From contig NZ_CP019285.1 of the NCBI RefSeq assembly GCF_000226975.2, positions 1,426,001 through 1,490,000 on the forward strand: a stretch of 64,000 nucleotides of DNA, read 5' to 3'. Made by a program: the position numbers and the translations under genes. The notes below the pieces were generated by a model. The model worked only from the letters and a program-made list of their open reading frames with translations, was not told the DNA's origin and did no database searches. This document shows, piece after piece, positions 16,444-24,983 of the stretch (its first letter is position 1; each line of letters opens with the position of its first letter). The stretch comes from Halobiforma lacisalsi AJ5 (lineage in GTDB: Archaea; Halobacteriota; Halobacteria; Halobacteriales; Natrialbaceae).

Positions 16444-16854
16444 TTACGCCGACCGCCGCTCGAGCGCCGCCACGCCGAGAAGCCCGCCAGTCACGAGGAC
16501 GAACGCGACCAGCGACAGCCGCGGAATCGTGAAGACGCCGAGGCCGCGCCAGTAGACGGAGCCACAGCCGCCGCCGACCCCGCAGGTCGTGCCCGACGAA
16601 CCGGTCGCCTGGATCAGGACGTGGTACGCCGCGACGAGGAGTCCAACCCCCGAGAGGGGGAGGGCGGTCTTCCACGTTCCTGCGCGGTCCTCGAGGGCGG
16701 CGACGCCGAGGACGACCGTGAGCGGGTACATACAGATCCGCTGGTACCAGCACAGGTCGCAGGGCGGATACCCCCGGATCTCGCCGAAGTAGAGGCTCCC
16801 GAGGGTTGCGACGGCCGCGACGACGGCGGTGACAGCGAGGAAGCGACGACGCAT
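16444..16854 (-). CDS. dsbB: Disulfide bond formation protein B (DsbB-like)
   Basis: 136 residues, four transmembrane helices, and two Cys pairs in extracytoplasmic loops: C32/C35 (PPCDLCW, the quinone-side CxxC) and C91/C97 (TTCGVGGGC). DsbB re-oxidises thioredoxin-like oxidases and passes electrons to quinone, supporting disulfides in exported proteins. Short length and the CDLCWYQR motif are typical of the archaeal/bacterial family. Start ATG 16854 gives a classic N-terminal helix. Its redox partner is not in the window, unless it is the thioredoxin at 21.3 kb. Confidence 0.9.
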   Translation of the reverse strand: MRRRFLAVTAVVAAVATLGSLYFGEIRGYPPCDLCWYQRICMYPLTVVLGVAALEDRAGTWKTALPLSGVGLLVAAYHVLIQATGSSGTTCGVGGGCGSVYWRGLGVFTIPRLSLVAFVLVTGGLLGVAALERRSA

Positions 16855-16939
16855 ACGGTCGCGTGGGTGCGACGGCGGGTTCAATCGTTCGGTCCCGACA
16901 AACGGAAAAACGTAGGTGCCCCTCGGCTGAGCACCCACC

Positions 16940-17536
16940 ATGGGAACGATGGAGGATCTCCGGGTCACCGAGTGCACGCAGTGTCCGAAACTCGTCGACT
17001 GTCGGAGTCGGATCGTCAACGGCACCGGCCCCGAGGACGCCGACGTGCTCTTCGTCGGCGAGGGGCCGGGCGCACAGGAAGACGAGCAGGGCGAGCCGTT
17101 CGTCGGCCGCAGCGGCTCCGTGCTCGACGACCAACTCCGGATCGCCGGCCTCGACCGCGAGACGATTCGGATCACCAACTGCGTGCGCTGTCGCCCGCCG
17201 GAGAACCGCGACCCGACAACGGAAGAACTCGAGAACTGTCGGGGATACCTCGAGACCGAGATCGAGCGGCTCGACCCCGAGGTGATCGTCACGCTCGGGA
17301 AGGTGCCGAGCGAGCACCTGCTGGACCGTTCGGTCGCCGTGACGAAGGAGGCGGGAACGATCGAGGACGTCCGCATCCGGGGCTCGCCGTACCGACTGCT
17401 GATCTGTGTTCACCCGGCGGCGACGCTGTACGACCGCAGCCAGGAGGAGACGTTCGCGGAGACGATCGAGCGGGCCGCCGACCTCGCCGGCGCGGACGGC
17501 AGCGAGGGCGGGCAGACGCGGCTCGACGGCTTTTGA
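16940..17536 (+). CDS. udg: Type IV uracil-DNA glycosylase (Fe-S)
   Basis: 198 residues. Four Cys at 12, 15, 84 and 100 have the spacing of the [4Fe-4S] ligands of family 4 UDGs. The catalytic motif GEGPGAQEDEQGEPFVGRSG (residues 40-59) and the HPAAT loop near the C-terminus are both intact. It removes uracil from DNA as the first step of base excision repair. Two starts are possible, 16940 and 16949; both precede the first Cys. The acidic, Gly-rich tail ends with QTRLDGF, which resembles a PCNA-interacting peptide (QxxLxxF). Confidence 0.93.
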   Translation: MGTMEDLRVTECTQCPKLVDCRSRIVNGTGPEDADVLFVGEGPGAQEDEQGEPFVGRSGSVLDDQLRIAGLDRETIRITNCVRCRPPENRDPTTEELENCRGYLETEIERLDPEVIVTLGKVPSEHLLDRSVAVTKEAGTIEDVRIRGSPYRLLICVHPAATLYDRSQEETFAETIERAADLAGADGSEGGQTRLDGF

Positions 17537-17625
17537 CCGGTCCGTGCGCCGTACAGCGGTGGATCGTCGGCGAAGGTTTCGATCGCCGGCAGTCAGTTGA
17601 ACCGCCCGGCCGCCCCAGGACGACC

Positions 17626-17883
17626 ATGACCGATCTCACGCTTGCCGACGTCGAACGGAGCCTCGAGCGAGCAACCGACCTCGAGACCGAGGAGGCCGTT
17701 GCCGTGTTGCGGAGCGCCCGCGAGGACCTCGAGGCACTGGGGAACGATCCCGACGTCGACGAGACGCGCCGCCGGGAACTCGGGGACACGCTCGACCAGC
17801 GCATCCGGGAAGTCGAGAACCGCGACGCCTACCGGGGAGAACTCGGCGCGGCGATGAACCCGGACGAGGACGACGCTCCCTGA
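17626..17883 (+). CDS. Small acidic coiled-coil protein (haloarchaeal)
   Basis: 85 residues, almost entirely helical. A heptad-like pattern runs through DVERSLERATDLETEEAVAV and LGDTLDQRIREVENRDAY. No Cys, no catalytic motif. It looks like one of the small conserved halobacterial proteins of unknown function. ATG 17626 is the first start after the UDG stop; the preceding 89 bases hold nothing else clear. Confidence 0.75.
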   Translation: MTDLTLADVERSLERATDLETEEAVAVLRSAREDLEALGNDPDVDETRRRELGDTLDQRIREVENRDAYRGELGAAMNPDEDDAP

Positions 17884-18056
17884 ATACGCGGCGAGGAGTT
17901 CGCGGCTCCTGTCACTTCCGGAAAACGGTAACCACGACGTACGGCCGCCGTCGAACGGGGCCGTCAGTCGCTCTCTCCGGCGGTCACTCGAAACCGCTCG
18001 TTGGATCCCGAAACGGTAGGTTCGGTTTTTGCGCGACTCGTCGCTAAGCCCTCATT

Positions 18057-19454
18057 ATGAGCGGACCGAGTCGACGACGGGTGCTGTACGGAGCCTCGAG
18101 TGGTGCGGTCTGTGTCGGGGTCGCCGGCGCGCTCGCGCGGAGACGACGGCGGGAGCACGGTAGAGACGGAGCGGACTCCGGTTCGGACGAGTTCGAACCG
18201 CTCGAGTCGACGGACCAAGAGGTAGACTCCGGCCCCAGTCCGGACCTCGAGGTATCGATCGCCGACACGTCGTCGCCGGTCGGCGCGGGCGACCGCCTGC
18301 GGGTCGTCGCCGAGATAACGAACCGGGGAACGGCCGACCTCCGCACTCGGGTCGAGTTTCTCGTCGGCCACGACGCCGAACGCGTCGGACGACGGGAGAT
18401 GCCGGTCGCGGCCGGCGAGACGCGGACCGCCCGGTTCGACTTCTACACGTATCCGGTGCCGACCGACGACGAGTTCCCGGTCGGCGTGGCGATCGAAGGC
18501 GACATCGCCGAGACCACCGTCGGCGTGATCGGCGCGTCGGAGCTTCCGACCGCGCGCCCCGACCCGGAGATTTCGATCCGCGAGGGAACGGAGGTGCTCT
18601 TCGAGGCCGGGGCCTTCGAGCCAGACGAACGGCAGACGACCGTCTGGTGGGTCGATGGCGAGCGCGTCGGCAGCCCTGTCGGGGGCCCGTGGGAGGCGGC
18701 GTACTACGGGGAGTTCGACGCCCACTACCACCGGGAGACGTTCGAGGAGACGGGCACCCACGAGGTGGCCGCAGCCGTCGTTCCGGCGGACGACGATGAG
18801 GAGACCTACGCCGCCCGGTGGGCGGTCGAGGTCGCCGAGGACGGGCACCCGTCGCCGACCGTCGAGCCGCTCCGGCCGGACGGGGACACCGTCTCGGTCA
18901 CACGAGGCGAGTCCGTCGAGTTCGAACTCGAGGCGACCCGCGAGGACGGCGGACTGGATCGCGTCGTCTGGTGGCTCACGCAGGCCGATACGATCCTCGG
19001 CGTCACCGACCTCGAGGGCGAGACCGACACCGCGCGGCTGGCGACGGACTCGCTCTGTCACACCTGCCGGGTCCTTCCGTGGGTGATCTGTGAGGACGGC
19101 ACCGTCGCCAGCCCCGAGTCAGCGTGGGTGATCGACGAGGTTCGCGAACGGTCGGCGGGCGAGATGGCGGTCTCGATCCGCGGGACGAATTCGCCGGTTC
19201 CGGCCGGCGACACCCTCGAGGTGATCGTCGACCTCGAGAACACGGGACCGGAGTACCGCGAGGACGAACTCGAACTGATCGTGGGCCACGACCCCGAGCA
19301 CGTGGACACGCAACCGGTCTCGCTCGAGGCCGGCGCGACGGGCGCGGCGACGCTCGAGTTCGAGACCTACCCCGTCCGGCAGGACCAGCGATTCCCCGTG
19401 CGGGTCGTCGGCGCGGACGACGAAGCCGAGACGGTCGTCGAGGTCGTGGCCTGA
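18057..19454 (+). CDS. Predicted exported protein with A-B-B'-A' Ig-like domains
   Basis: 465 residues. The N-terminus SRRRVLYGASSGAVCVGVAG looks like a twin-arginine signal but is followed by another Arg run, so export is not certain. Four beta-rich units follow. The first (about 62-160) and last (about 358-465) are clearly homologous, sharing SPV-AGD-L, FLVGHD/LIVGHD, and the ending Y-YPV-P/F-FPV-V (CARDB-like). The two middle units both hold a VWW motif (TTVWWVDGERVG, RVVWWLTQADTILG). A Cys trio (LCHTC...VIC) sits in the second middle unit. A surface adhesin or binding role is inference. Confidence 0.7.
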   Translation: MSGPSRRRVLYGASSGAVCVGVAGALARRRRREHGRDGADSGSDEFEPLESTDQEVDSGPSPDLEVSIADTSSPVGAGDRLRVVAEITNRGTADLRTRVEFLVGHDAERVGRREMPVAAGETRTARFDFYTYPVPTDDEFPVGVAIEGDIAETTVGVIGASELPTARPDPEISIREGTEVLFEAGAFEPDERQTTVWWVDGERVGSPVGGPWEAAYYGEFDAHYHRETFEETGTHEVAAAVVPADDDEETYAARWAVEVAEDGHPSPTVEPLRPDGDTVSVTRGESVEFELEATREDGGLDRVVWWLTQADTILGVTDLEGETDTARLATDSLCHTCRVLPWVICEDGTVASPESAWVIDEVRERSAGEMAVSIRGTNSPVPAGDTLEVIVDLENTGPEYREDELELIVGHDPEHVDTQPVSLEAGATGAATLEFETYPVRQDQRFPVRVVGADDEAETVVEVVA

Positions 19455-19513
19455 ACGGTTGGGAATCGGGATAGTTCGGAACGATAATACGACGGGCGGG
19501 CGACCGCTCGTCC

Positions 19514-19759
19514 ATGTCGACTTCCGGTCCCTTCTTCGACGACAGCGGCACGCTCGACGACGATCGACTGTTCTACGAACTGGTTCCGATCGCGAAACTC
19601 GTCGCGCTGTTCGGCGCGGTCGCGGCCGTCCCCTTCCTGCTGGCGGCCGCATCCGGTGCCCTCCTGTTCACGCTGCTCTCGCAGTTCGTCCTCGCCGTCG
19701 GGAGCGGCGTCGTCCTGCTCCACGTCGTGGTTCGGGGGGTCGAACTCGCCGACGAGTAG
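19514..19759 (+). CDS. Small two-helix membrane protein
   Basis: 81 residues with an acidic N-terminus (DDSGTLDDDRLFYELVPI) and two hydrophobic helices, about residues 25-46 and 50-73. Resembles widespread short halobacterial membrane proteins of no known function. It lies 59 bases after the surface protein and could be co-transcribed. Confidence 0.7.
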   Translation: MSTSGPFFDDSGTLDDDRLFYELVPIAKLVALFGAVAAVPFLLAAASGALLFTLLSQFVLAVGSGVVLLHVVVRGVELADE

Positions 19760-19802
19760 CAGTAGCATCTCTCGAGAACGGCCATGGAACGTGTCTCCCT
19801 GT

Positions 19803-20198
19803 TCACCGATCGATAGTCAACTGCTCCTTCCGGAGGCCAGAATCCGTTTGGGAGCGGTCCGCCGGGTGATCGACGACCTGTTCGAGAAACGGTCGCAGTT
19901 CGTCGAACCGAGGTCCTCTCGTGACGACGCCGGCGGCTCGATACCATTCGACGAAGCCGTATTCAGCGAGGGCCGGGAGGTGAACGCAGTGCAGGCGAAG
20001 AAGCGTCTCGTCCACCCCCGGCAGGTCTCGAGAGCGGGACAGGTGTTCCTCGAGAAGCCGCTCGTTCGCCTCGATCACGTCCCGAGACGCGTCGGATAAC
20101 TCCGCTACCGGTTGCAAATCGTGTTTCAGTAACCCGACTAACACCTCTCGCCGCTGTGCGTCCGCTAACGCGTCGAAAACGTCGTCTCTCTTGCTCAT
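19803..20198 (-). CDS. Winged-helix regulator, DUF7344-like
   Basis: 131 residues. The opening MSKRDDVFDALADAQRREVL is the pattern of haloarchaeal ArsR-like/DUF7344 regulators, followed by a helix-rich body with LHCVHLPALAEYGFVEWY, a typical winged-helix turn. The ATG at 20198 is preceded by GAGGTG at a spacing of 8 bases, a clear ribosome-binding site, which settles the start against the one 18 bases upstream. Target unknown; the divergent F420 reductase gene shares its promoter region (203 bases). Confidence 0.8.
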   Translation of the reverse strand: MSKRDDVFDALADAQRREVLVGLLKHDLQPVAELSDASRDVIEANERLLEEHLSRSRDLPGVDETLLRLHCVHLPALAEYGFVEWYRAAGVVTRGPRFDELRPFLEQVVDHPADRSQTDSGLRKEQLTIDR

Positions 20199-20401
20199 AC
20201 TGTCCACCTCTCTCAATCGACGTCCTCCAAATCATTAATCCACATACATTTTCACGACAACCGTGGTTTTGATTAAGTGAGTGACTGATCCGCGGCGACG
20301 GTCGGTCGACGAGCGAACGGCCCGAAACACGCGACCGATCAGACGGCGCGGTTCGGCCGAACCCCCTCCCTTTTATTCCGGTGCCGTGCGCAGTGGCCCC
20401 T

Positions 20402-21070
20402 ATGCGAATCGCACTACTCGGCGGCACTGGCGATATCGGCGAAGGGCTCGCGCTGCGCTTCGCTCGAGACACGGACCACGAGATCCTCGTCGGCTCCCGC
20501 GACCCCGAGAAGGCCCGGGATGCGGTCGAGGAGTACGAGGCAACCCTCTCCGAGCACGGCGTCGACGCGGACCTGAAGGGGTTCGCAAACGAGATGGCAG
20601 CCGACCGGGCGGACGTGGTCGTGCTCTCGGTGCCGCCTTACTACGTCGGTGACACCGTCGATGCGGTCGCGGACAGGCTAGACGAGGACACGATCCTGGT
20701 CACGCCCGCGGTCGGCATGCAGGGCGACGAGGACGGGATGCACTACCACCCGCCGGGTGCGGGCAGCGTAACGGAACTGGTCGCCCAGCGCGCGCCCGAC
20801 GAGGTCCCGGTGGTCGGCGCGTTCCACAACCTCGCGGCCGGCAAGCTGGCCGATCTCGAGGTCGAGTTCGACCTCGATACGCTGCTGGTCGCCGACGACG
20901 CGGACGCGAAGAAACGCGTCCGGGACCTCACGAACGAGATCGAGGGCCTGCGCCCGCTCGACGCCGGTCCGCTCGCGAACGCGGCGGAGGTCGAGAGCGT
21001 CACGCCGCTGGTCATCAACATCGCTCGGTACAACGACGACCTGGAGGACGTGGGCGCGAAGTGGGTCTGA
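20402..21070 (+). CDS. npdG: F420-dependent NADP reductase
   Basis: Transfers hydride between reduced F420 and NADP+. 222 residues. The Rossmann nucleotide motif GGTGDIGEGLALRFA starts at residue 7, GSRDPEKA binds the NADP phosphate, and VVLSVPPYYV, AVGMQGDEDGMHYHPP and ITPAV-type segments follow in the usual family order. Start ATG 20402 places the GxGxxG within the first dozen residues. A T-rich box near 20367-20373 is about 30 bases upstream. It links to the F420 genes cofE and mer-like at 42-43.7 kb. Confidence 0.92.
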   Translation: MRIALLGGTGDIGEGLALRFARDTDHEILVGSRDPEKARDAVEEYEATLSEHGVDADLKGFANEMAADRADVVVLSVPPYYVGDTVDAVADRLDEDTILVTPAVGMQGDEDGMHYHPPGAGSVTELVAQRAPDEVPVVGAFHNLAAGKLADLEVEFDLDTLLVADDADAKKRVRDLTNEIEGLRPLDAGPLANAAEVESVTPLVINIARYNDDLEDVGAKWV

Positions 21071-21084
21071 TCGCGGCGCTCGCC

Positions 21085-21120
21085 CTGTACCTGTACCCGT
21101 ACCCGTATCCGTATCCGTAT
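21085..21120. repeat. Hexanucleotide repeat (CCGTAT-type, 6 units)
   Basis: CTGTAC twice, CCGTAC, then CCGTAT three times. It lies in the intergenic region between npdG and thioredoxin, 15 bases after the npdG stop. Non-coding, so its presence argues against selection for an encoded dipeptide as the sole cause of these arrays. Confidence 0.8.
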
Positions 21121-21256
21121 CCGTCGGGAACGGGCGTCGTGTCCCCTCCTAAGTACTCGAGCCGACGGCTCGAGAACCGAAAGCGGAGATGGGGACCGTA
21201 AGCCGGCACCCCCTTGGTGAGAGAAGTCGGGCGGCTGGACCGATCCGAAACGGCGC

Positions 21257-21526
21257 TTACGCGCCGGCTTCTTCGAGCGCGTCCTCGAGGTCCTCGCGCT
21301 GGGTGACGCCGACGAAGCGTTCGACGATACCGTCGTCGTTCTCGATGATCAGCGTCGGCAGGGAACGGACCTGATACTCGTTGGCCACGTCCTGCTGTTC
21401 GTCGACGTTTACCTTCTCGACTTCGAAGCGGCCCTCCCAGTCCTCCTCGAGTTCCTCGAGGATCGGGTCCTGGGTTTTGCAGGGGCCACACCAGTCCGCG
21501 TAGAAGTCCTTGAGCGTGACAGTCAT
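21257..21526 (-). CDS. trxA: Thioredoxin
   Basis: 89 residues, a compact thioredoxin with FYADWCGPCKTQ (active C13 and C16), the cis-Pro loop RSLPTLII and an acidic C-terminal helix. It reduces protein disulfides in the cytoplasm. Shorter than the usual 105-110 residues at the N-terminus, as in many archaeal small thioredoxins. A GCTACGTAGC palindrome at 21536-21545 lies just upstream of the ATG. Confidence 0.93.
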   Translation of the reverse strand: MTVTLKDFYADWCGPCKTQDPILEELEEDWEGRFEVEKVNVDEQQDVANEYQVRSLPTLIIENDDGIVERFVGVTQREDLEDALEEAGA

Positions 21527-21692
21527 GCGGTCATCGCTACGTAGCTACCGGCCGCGCATAAGGGTTTCCCAGTCGTGATCGGTTGCCGCTGTATCGCCAC
21601 GATTCTCGGGACGACCGCCAGCAGGGGCCGCCGTGGTCGGCAGTCGCAACGGCCGGCGTTCGTTCCCACTCGCTGATCATTCGCCTCGGTTC

Positions 21693-21698
21693 TTTATA
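21693..21698 (+). promoter_or_regulatory. TATA box of uspA
   Basis: TTTATA ends 22 bases before the ATG at 21721 (centre at -26), matching a leaderless transcript and supporting that start. Confidence 0.65.
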
Positions 21699-21720
21699 CG
21701 TGTCCGTCGAATTTCACGGT

Positions 21721-22365
21721 ATGTACCGACATATCCTGGTGCCGACCGACGGCAGCGATCCCGCCACGCGGGCGGTCGAACAGGGGATCGAACTGGCGGA
21801 CCGGTTCGATGCCACGCTGCACGTCCTCTTCGCCGCCGACGTCGACGAGCGGACGCCCCTGGATCTCTCGGGGAGTCAGCCGGTCGAATCGGTACGCGAA
21901 CACGGCCGACAACTGGTCGAGGGCGTCGCCGAACGCGCCCCGGACTCCGTCGCCGTGACGACGAGCGTCGAGGACGGCGACCCGCGGGAGGTCATCCTCG
22001 AGTACATCGACGACAACGCGATCGACGTCGCCGTCATGGGGACCCACGGTCGCCGCGGGATCGACCGACTCCTACTCGGCAGCGTGACCGAGCACGTGAT
22101 GCGCAACGCGGACTGTTCCGTCCTCGTCACCCGGGCCGACGAGCACGAGGAACCCGTCGGCGACGCCGCCGCCGCAGTCGACGTCGCCCGGGAAGCCCTC
22201 GCGGACGCCGAGGGGATCGACGTCGCCGACCTCGACATCGAGGACGATCCCCACGAGATGGGTGGCTACTGGATCGTCCACGCGGAAAACGACGATCGGG
22301 CGTTCAACGTCCACATCTCCCGGGCAACCGGAACGACACGTATCGCCGAACTGCGGGGAGAGTGA
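21721..22365 (+). CDS. uspA: Universal stress protein with C-terminal extension
   Basis: 214 residues. Residues 1-140 form a UspA domain (YRHILVPTDGS; ATP motif G-x2-G-x9-G-S in GTHGRRGIDRLLLGS). The extra 65 residues form a separate small alpha/beta unit (REALADAEGIDVADLDIED, then MGGYWIVHAENDDRAFNVHI and TTRIAELRGE), PepSY-like in pattern. UspA proteins bind ATP and respond to stress. The tail is not part of the standard fold, so this is an uncommon architecture. Start is fixed by the TATA box 26 bases upstream. Confidence 0.9.
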   Translation: MYRHILVPTDGSDPATRAVEQGIELADRFDATLHVLFAADVDERTPLDLSGSQPVESVREHGRQLVEGVAERAPDSVAVTTSVEDGDPREVILEYIDDNAIDVAVMGTHGRRGIDRLLLGSVTEHVMRNADCSVLVTRADEHEEPVGDAAAAVDVAREALADAEGIDVADLDIEDDPHEMGGYWIVHAENDDRAFNVHISRATGTTRIAELRGE

Positions 22366-22495
22366 CCGCAGCGGCGCTGACGCCTCCCCGCGCTGCCCTC
22401 CCGTTTTCCGAGATCCAGACGTCGGGCGGGGACTCGCCGGCGCCCCGTCGGTTTGGATCTGAGTCAATGATAGGTCGGATGTTTGGTAGCAGGAC

Positions 22496-22504
22496 AAAAT
22501 ATAT
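22496..22504 (+). promoter_or_regulatory. TATA box of class III aminotransferase
   Basis: AAAATATAT centred 29 bases before the ATG at 22529, consistent with a leaderless mRNA. Confidence 0.65.
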
Positions 22505-22528
22505 CTCTCACGATGGGAAGATTACAAT

Positions 22529-23884
22529 ATGACTGTAGGCCCAGCACTGGACGAGCTCCACTTCGCGGACGCACCGTCGGTCGACGACGTCCCGGGTCCG
22601 AACTCGGAGCGCCTCCTCGAGAGGCAACGCGAGATCGACAGTAGCGCGGTCGCGTACCCCAGACGGATCCCGATCGCGCTCGAGGAGGCCCGCGGCGCGA
22701 CCGTCCGCGACGCCGACGGGAACACGTTCCTCGACTTCTTCGCCGGGATCGGCGTACTCAACGTCGGCCACTCCAACCCGTACGTCCTCGAGGCGGTCCA
22801 GGACCAACTCGAGTCCGTTACCCACACGGTCGACTTCCCGACGGAACCGCGGCTGGAACTCATCGAGCGGCTGCGCGAAATCGCGCCCGGCGACCTCCAG
22901 GGGGCGAGCAACGTCGTCTTCGGCGGGCCAAGCGGTAGCGACGCGATCGAGGGCTCGATCAAACTCGCGAAACACAACACCGGCCGTCACGGGCTGCTCG
23001 CGTTCGAGGGGGCCTACCACGGGACGACTGCCGGCGCGCTCAGCCTCACCGCCGGCAAGAAATACAAGGAGGGGTACGGGCCCCTTCTCCCCGACGCGAT
23101 CCACGCGCCCTATCCCTCCGCGAGCGGCGACGAGATCTCGGTGTCGACGGCGCTCGAGGCGGTCAAACGGAAGTTCGAGGACCCCTACGGCGGCCACGAG
23201 ACGCCGGCGGGGATCTGGGTCGAACCGATCCAGGGCGAGGGCGGCGTCGTCGTCCCGCCCGCGGAGTTCCTCGGGGGCCTTCGCGACATCGCCGACGACA
23301 ACGACGCCCTCCTGATCGTCGACGAGATCCAGACGGGGCTGGGGCGGACGGGCGAGTGGTTCGCGACCGACCACTTCGACGTGACCCCCGACGCGATCAC
23401 GATGGCCAAGGCGCTGGGCGGGACCGGCCTCCCGATCGGTGCGATGCTCTATCACGAGGACCACGACACCTGGGGGCCCGGCGGACACGTCGGCACGTTC
23501 CGCGGGAACGTCCCCGCGTTCGTCGGCGGAATCCGGGCCATCGAGTACATCGAATCGCACGACCTGCTCGCACACGCGACCGAAGTGGGAAGCTACCTGC
23601 GGGACCGGTTCCGCGAGGTCGCTGCCGAGACGCCCGCACTGACGGACGTCCGCGGCAAGGGGCTGTTCGTCGGCCTCGAGTTCGTCACGGACGGCGAACC
23701 TGACGAGGAACTTGTGAAAGAAATCCAGCGTCACTGTTACGAGAACGGCGTACTCGTCTGGAGCGCCGGCAGACACGGCAACGTCCTGCGGCTGATCCCG
23801 CCGCTCGTTCTGACCGAAGCACAGGCCCGGATCGGCGCGGACGTGATCTGTGACGCGATCGAGACGGCAGCCGGCGACCGGTAA
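22529..23884 (+). CDS. Class III PLP aminotransferase (diaminobutyrate/GABA type)
   Basis: 451 residues, fold-type I. The PLP lysine is K294 ([14 protein letters not shown]), with [15 protein letters not shown] ahead of it, [16 protein letters not shown] for cofactor phosphate binding and the aromatic [10 protein letters not shown] segment. The N-terminus [20 protein letters not shown] is reminiscent of diaminobutyrate-2-oxoglutarate transaminases, but GABA or other omega-amino substrates are equally likely. An Lrp/AsnC regulator ends 26 bases beyond and points back at it, so amino-acid-responsive control is plausible. Confidence 0.88.
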   Translation: MTVGPALDELHFADAPSVDDVPGPNSERLLERQREIDSSAVAYPRRIPIALEEARGATVRDADGNTFLDFFAGIGVLNVGHSNPYVLEAVQDQLESVTHTVDFPTEPRLELIERLREIAPGDLQGASNVVFGGPSGSDAIEGSIKLAKHNTGRHGLLAFEGAYHGTTAGALSLTAGKKYKEGYGPLLPDAIHAPYPSASGDEISVSTALEAVKRKFEDPYGGHETPAGIWVEPIQGEGGVVVPPAEFLGGLRDIADDNDALLIVDEIQTGLGRTGEWFATDHFDVTPDAITMAKALGGTGLPIGAMLYHEDHDTWGPGGHVGTFRGNVPAFVGGIRAIEYIESHDLLAHATEVGSYLRDRFREVAAETPALTDVRGKGLFVGLEFVTDGEPDEELVKEIQRHCYENGVLVWSAGRHGNVLRLIPPLVLTEAQARIGADVICDAIETAAGDR

Positions 23885-23910
23885 CGGAGCCCGGCAGACG
23901 CCGCGAGCGA

Positions 23911-24441
23911 TTAGTCCGACCCTTCCGCCTCGTCGCCGCGAATCCCCTGCCTGGCCAGCAGCACCTCCGGATCGTAGTCCTGGAGCATGCTGATCCCGAC
24001 GTCTTCCTTGATCGTCGAGATGGCGAACTTCGAACTCGTGCGCCTGATCTCGTCGATCGACTCGTACTCCTCGACGAGTTTCTCGACCATGTCACGCGAG
24101 GTGAGCCGAGCGATGACGATGAAGTCCGTATCGCCCATCGTGAAGTACACCTGGTTGACTCCCTCGATGTCACCGAGTTTTCGGCCGACAGCCTCGTGGT
24201 ATCCTTCGTCGTATTCGGCCCACACCTCCGAGATGACGGTGATCTCGAGGCCGAACTTCTCGCGGTCGATGTCGAACAGGTCGTTGGTGATGACGCCGGC
24301 TTCCTTCAGGTTCTGGATGCGGTAGTGGACGGTCGATTTCGGGATTCCGGTCACCTCGTGGATGGTCTCGGTGTTGAACGACTCTTCTTCGGCGATGGCG
24401 AACATGATCCGAACGTCGCGCTCGTCGAGTGACTCGCCCAT
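23911..24441 (-). CDS. Lrp/AsnC family transcriptional regulator
   Basis: 176 residues: an N-terminal helix-turn-helix (ETIHEVTGIPKSTVHYRIQN), then the RAM ligand domain with EITVISEVWAEYDEGYHEAV, GVNQVYFTMGDTDFIVIARL and a C-terminal helix. Lrp-type proteins sense amino acids. It converges on the aminotransferase and may control it. ATG 24441 is the natural start. The opposite side faces the Sec61-beta promoter across 127 bases. Confidence 0.9.
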   Translation of the reverse strand: MGESLDERDVRIMFAIAEEESFNTETIHEVTGIPKSTVHYRIQNLKEAGVITNDLFDIDREKFGLEITVISEVWAEYDEGYHEAVGRKLGDIEGVNQVYFTMGDTDFIVIARLTSRDMVEKLVEEYESIDEIRRTSSKFAISTIKEDVGISMLQDYDPEVLLARQGIRGDEAEGSD

Positions 24442-24539
24442 TGGGGTTTCATTGGGCCGAGGGACACTTGATTGTACCTGGCGGGGAGACGTAACCGAGA
24501 GTCGAACCGTTCGATCGACCCGAACGCAGGGTCGAAAGA

Positions 24540-24543
24540 TTTA
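24540..24543 (+). promoter_or_regulatory. TATA-like box of Sec61-beta
   Basis: A TTTA core within AGATTTAGT lies about 27 bases before the ATG at 24569. Confidence 0.4.
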
Positions 24544-24568
24544 GTTCCGGTGGAGCGTAGGAACGCGT

Positions 24569-24730
24569 ATGGACAGAGGACAGAACACCGGCGGACTGAT
24601 GTCCAGTGCCGGGCTCATCCGGTACTTCGACTCGGAGGACTCGAACGCGATTCTCATTAATCCGAAGACGGTCATCGCAACCGGCGTCATGCTGGGCGTC
24701 GTCGTCCAGTTGCTGACGTTCGTTTCATAA
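24569..24730 (+). CDS. secG: Preprotein translocase subunit Sec61-beta
   Basis: 53 residues. A soluble stretch [20 protein letters not shown] precedes one C-terminal membrane helix ([20 protein letters not shown]). This is the haloarchaeal Sec61-beta/SecG pattern, the third subunit of the SecYE translocon. It is short, so it relies on pattern recognition, but the [10 protein letters not shown] motif and the LMSSAGL stretch are diagnostic. Placed alone, as is common for this gene. Confidence 0.9.
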   Translation: MDRGQNTGGLMSSAGLIRYFDSEDSNAILINPKTVIATGVMLGVVVQLLTFVS

Positions 24731-24983
24731 CTCGAGGACCGGCTGCCGGTTTCTCCCTTCGACCTTCGACCTTCGACTCCCTCGAGCGGTCGGGCCGTCG
24801 TTTGCTCCGTGCGTTTTCCCGTCGAAGGCCCTCTCGAACCCCTCGAGATAGTCCGTCGTGTCACCGACGAATTCTGGAGGCAGGTGTTCGAGTCGGACAC
24901 CGCGAACGCGATCGCCCCCGGCCGCCGACAGTCCGCCGGTCGCATGCGCGCCATTTTTGAACGCACTCTCCCTACCGGCCCGC

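Noticed and set aside
21085-21120. Repeat array considered as a CRISPR
   Set aside because: Units of six bases with no spacers; these are microsatellites.
21536-21545. GCTACGTAGC palindrome upstream of thioredoxin
   Set aside because: Ten bases is short and expected by chance a few times in a window this size; not scored as an operator.
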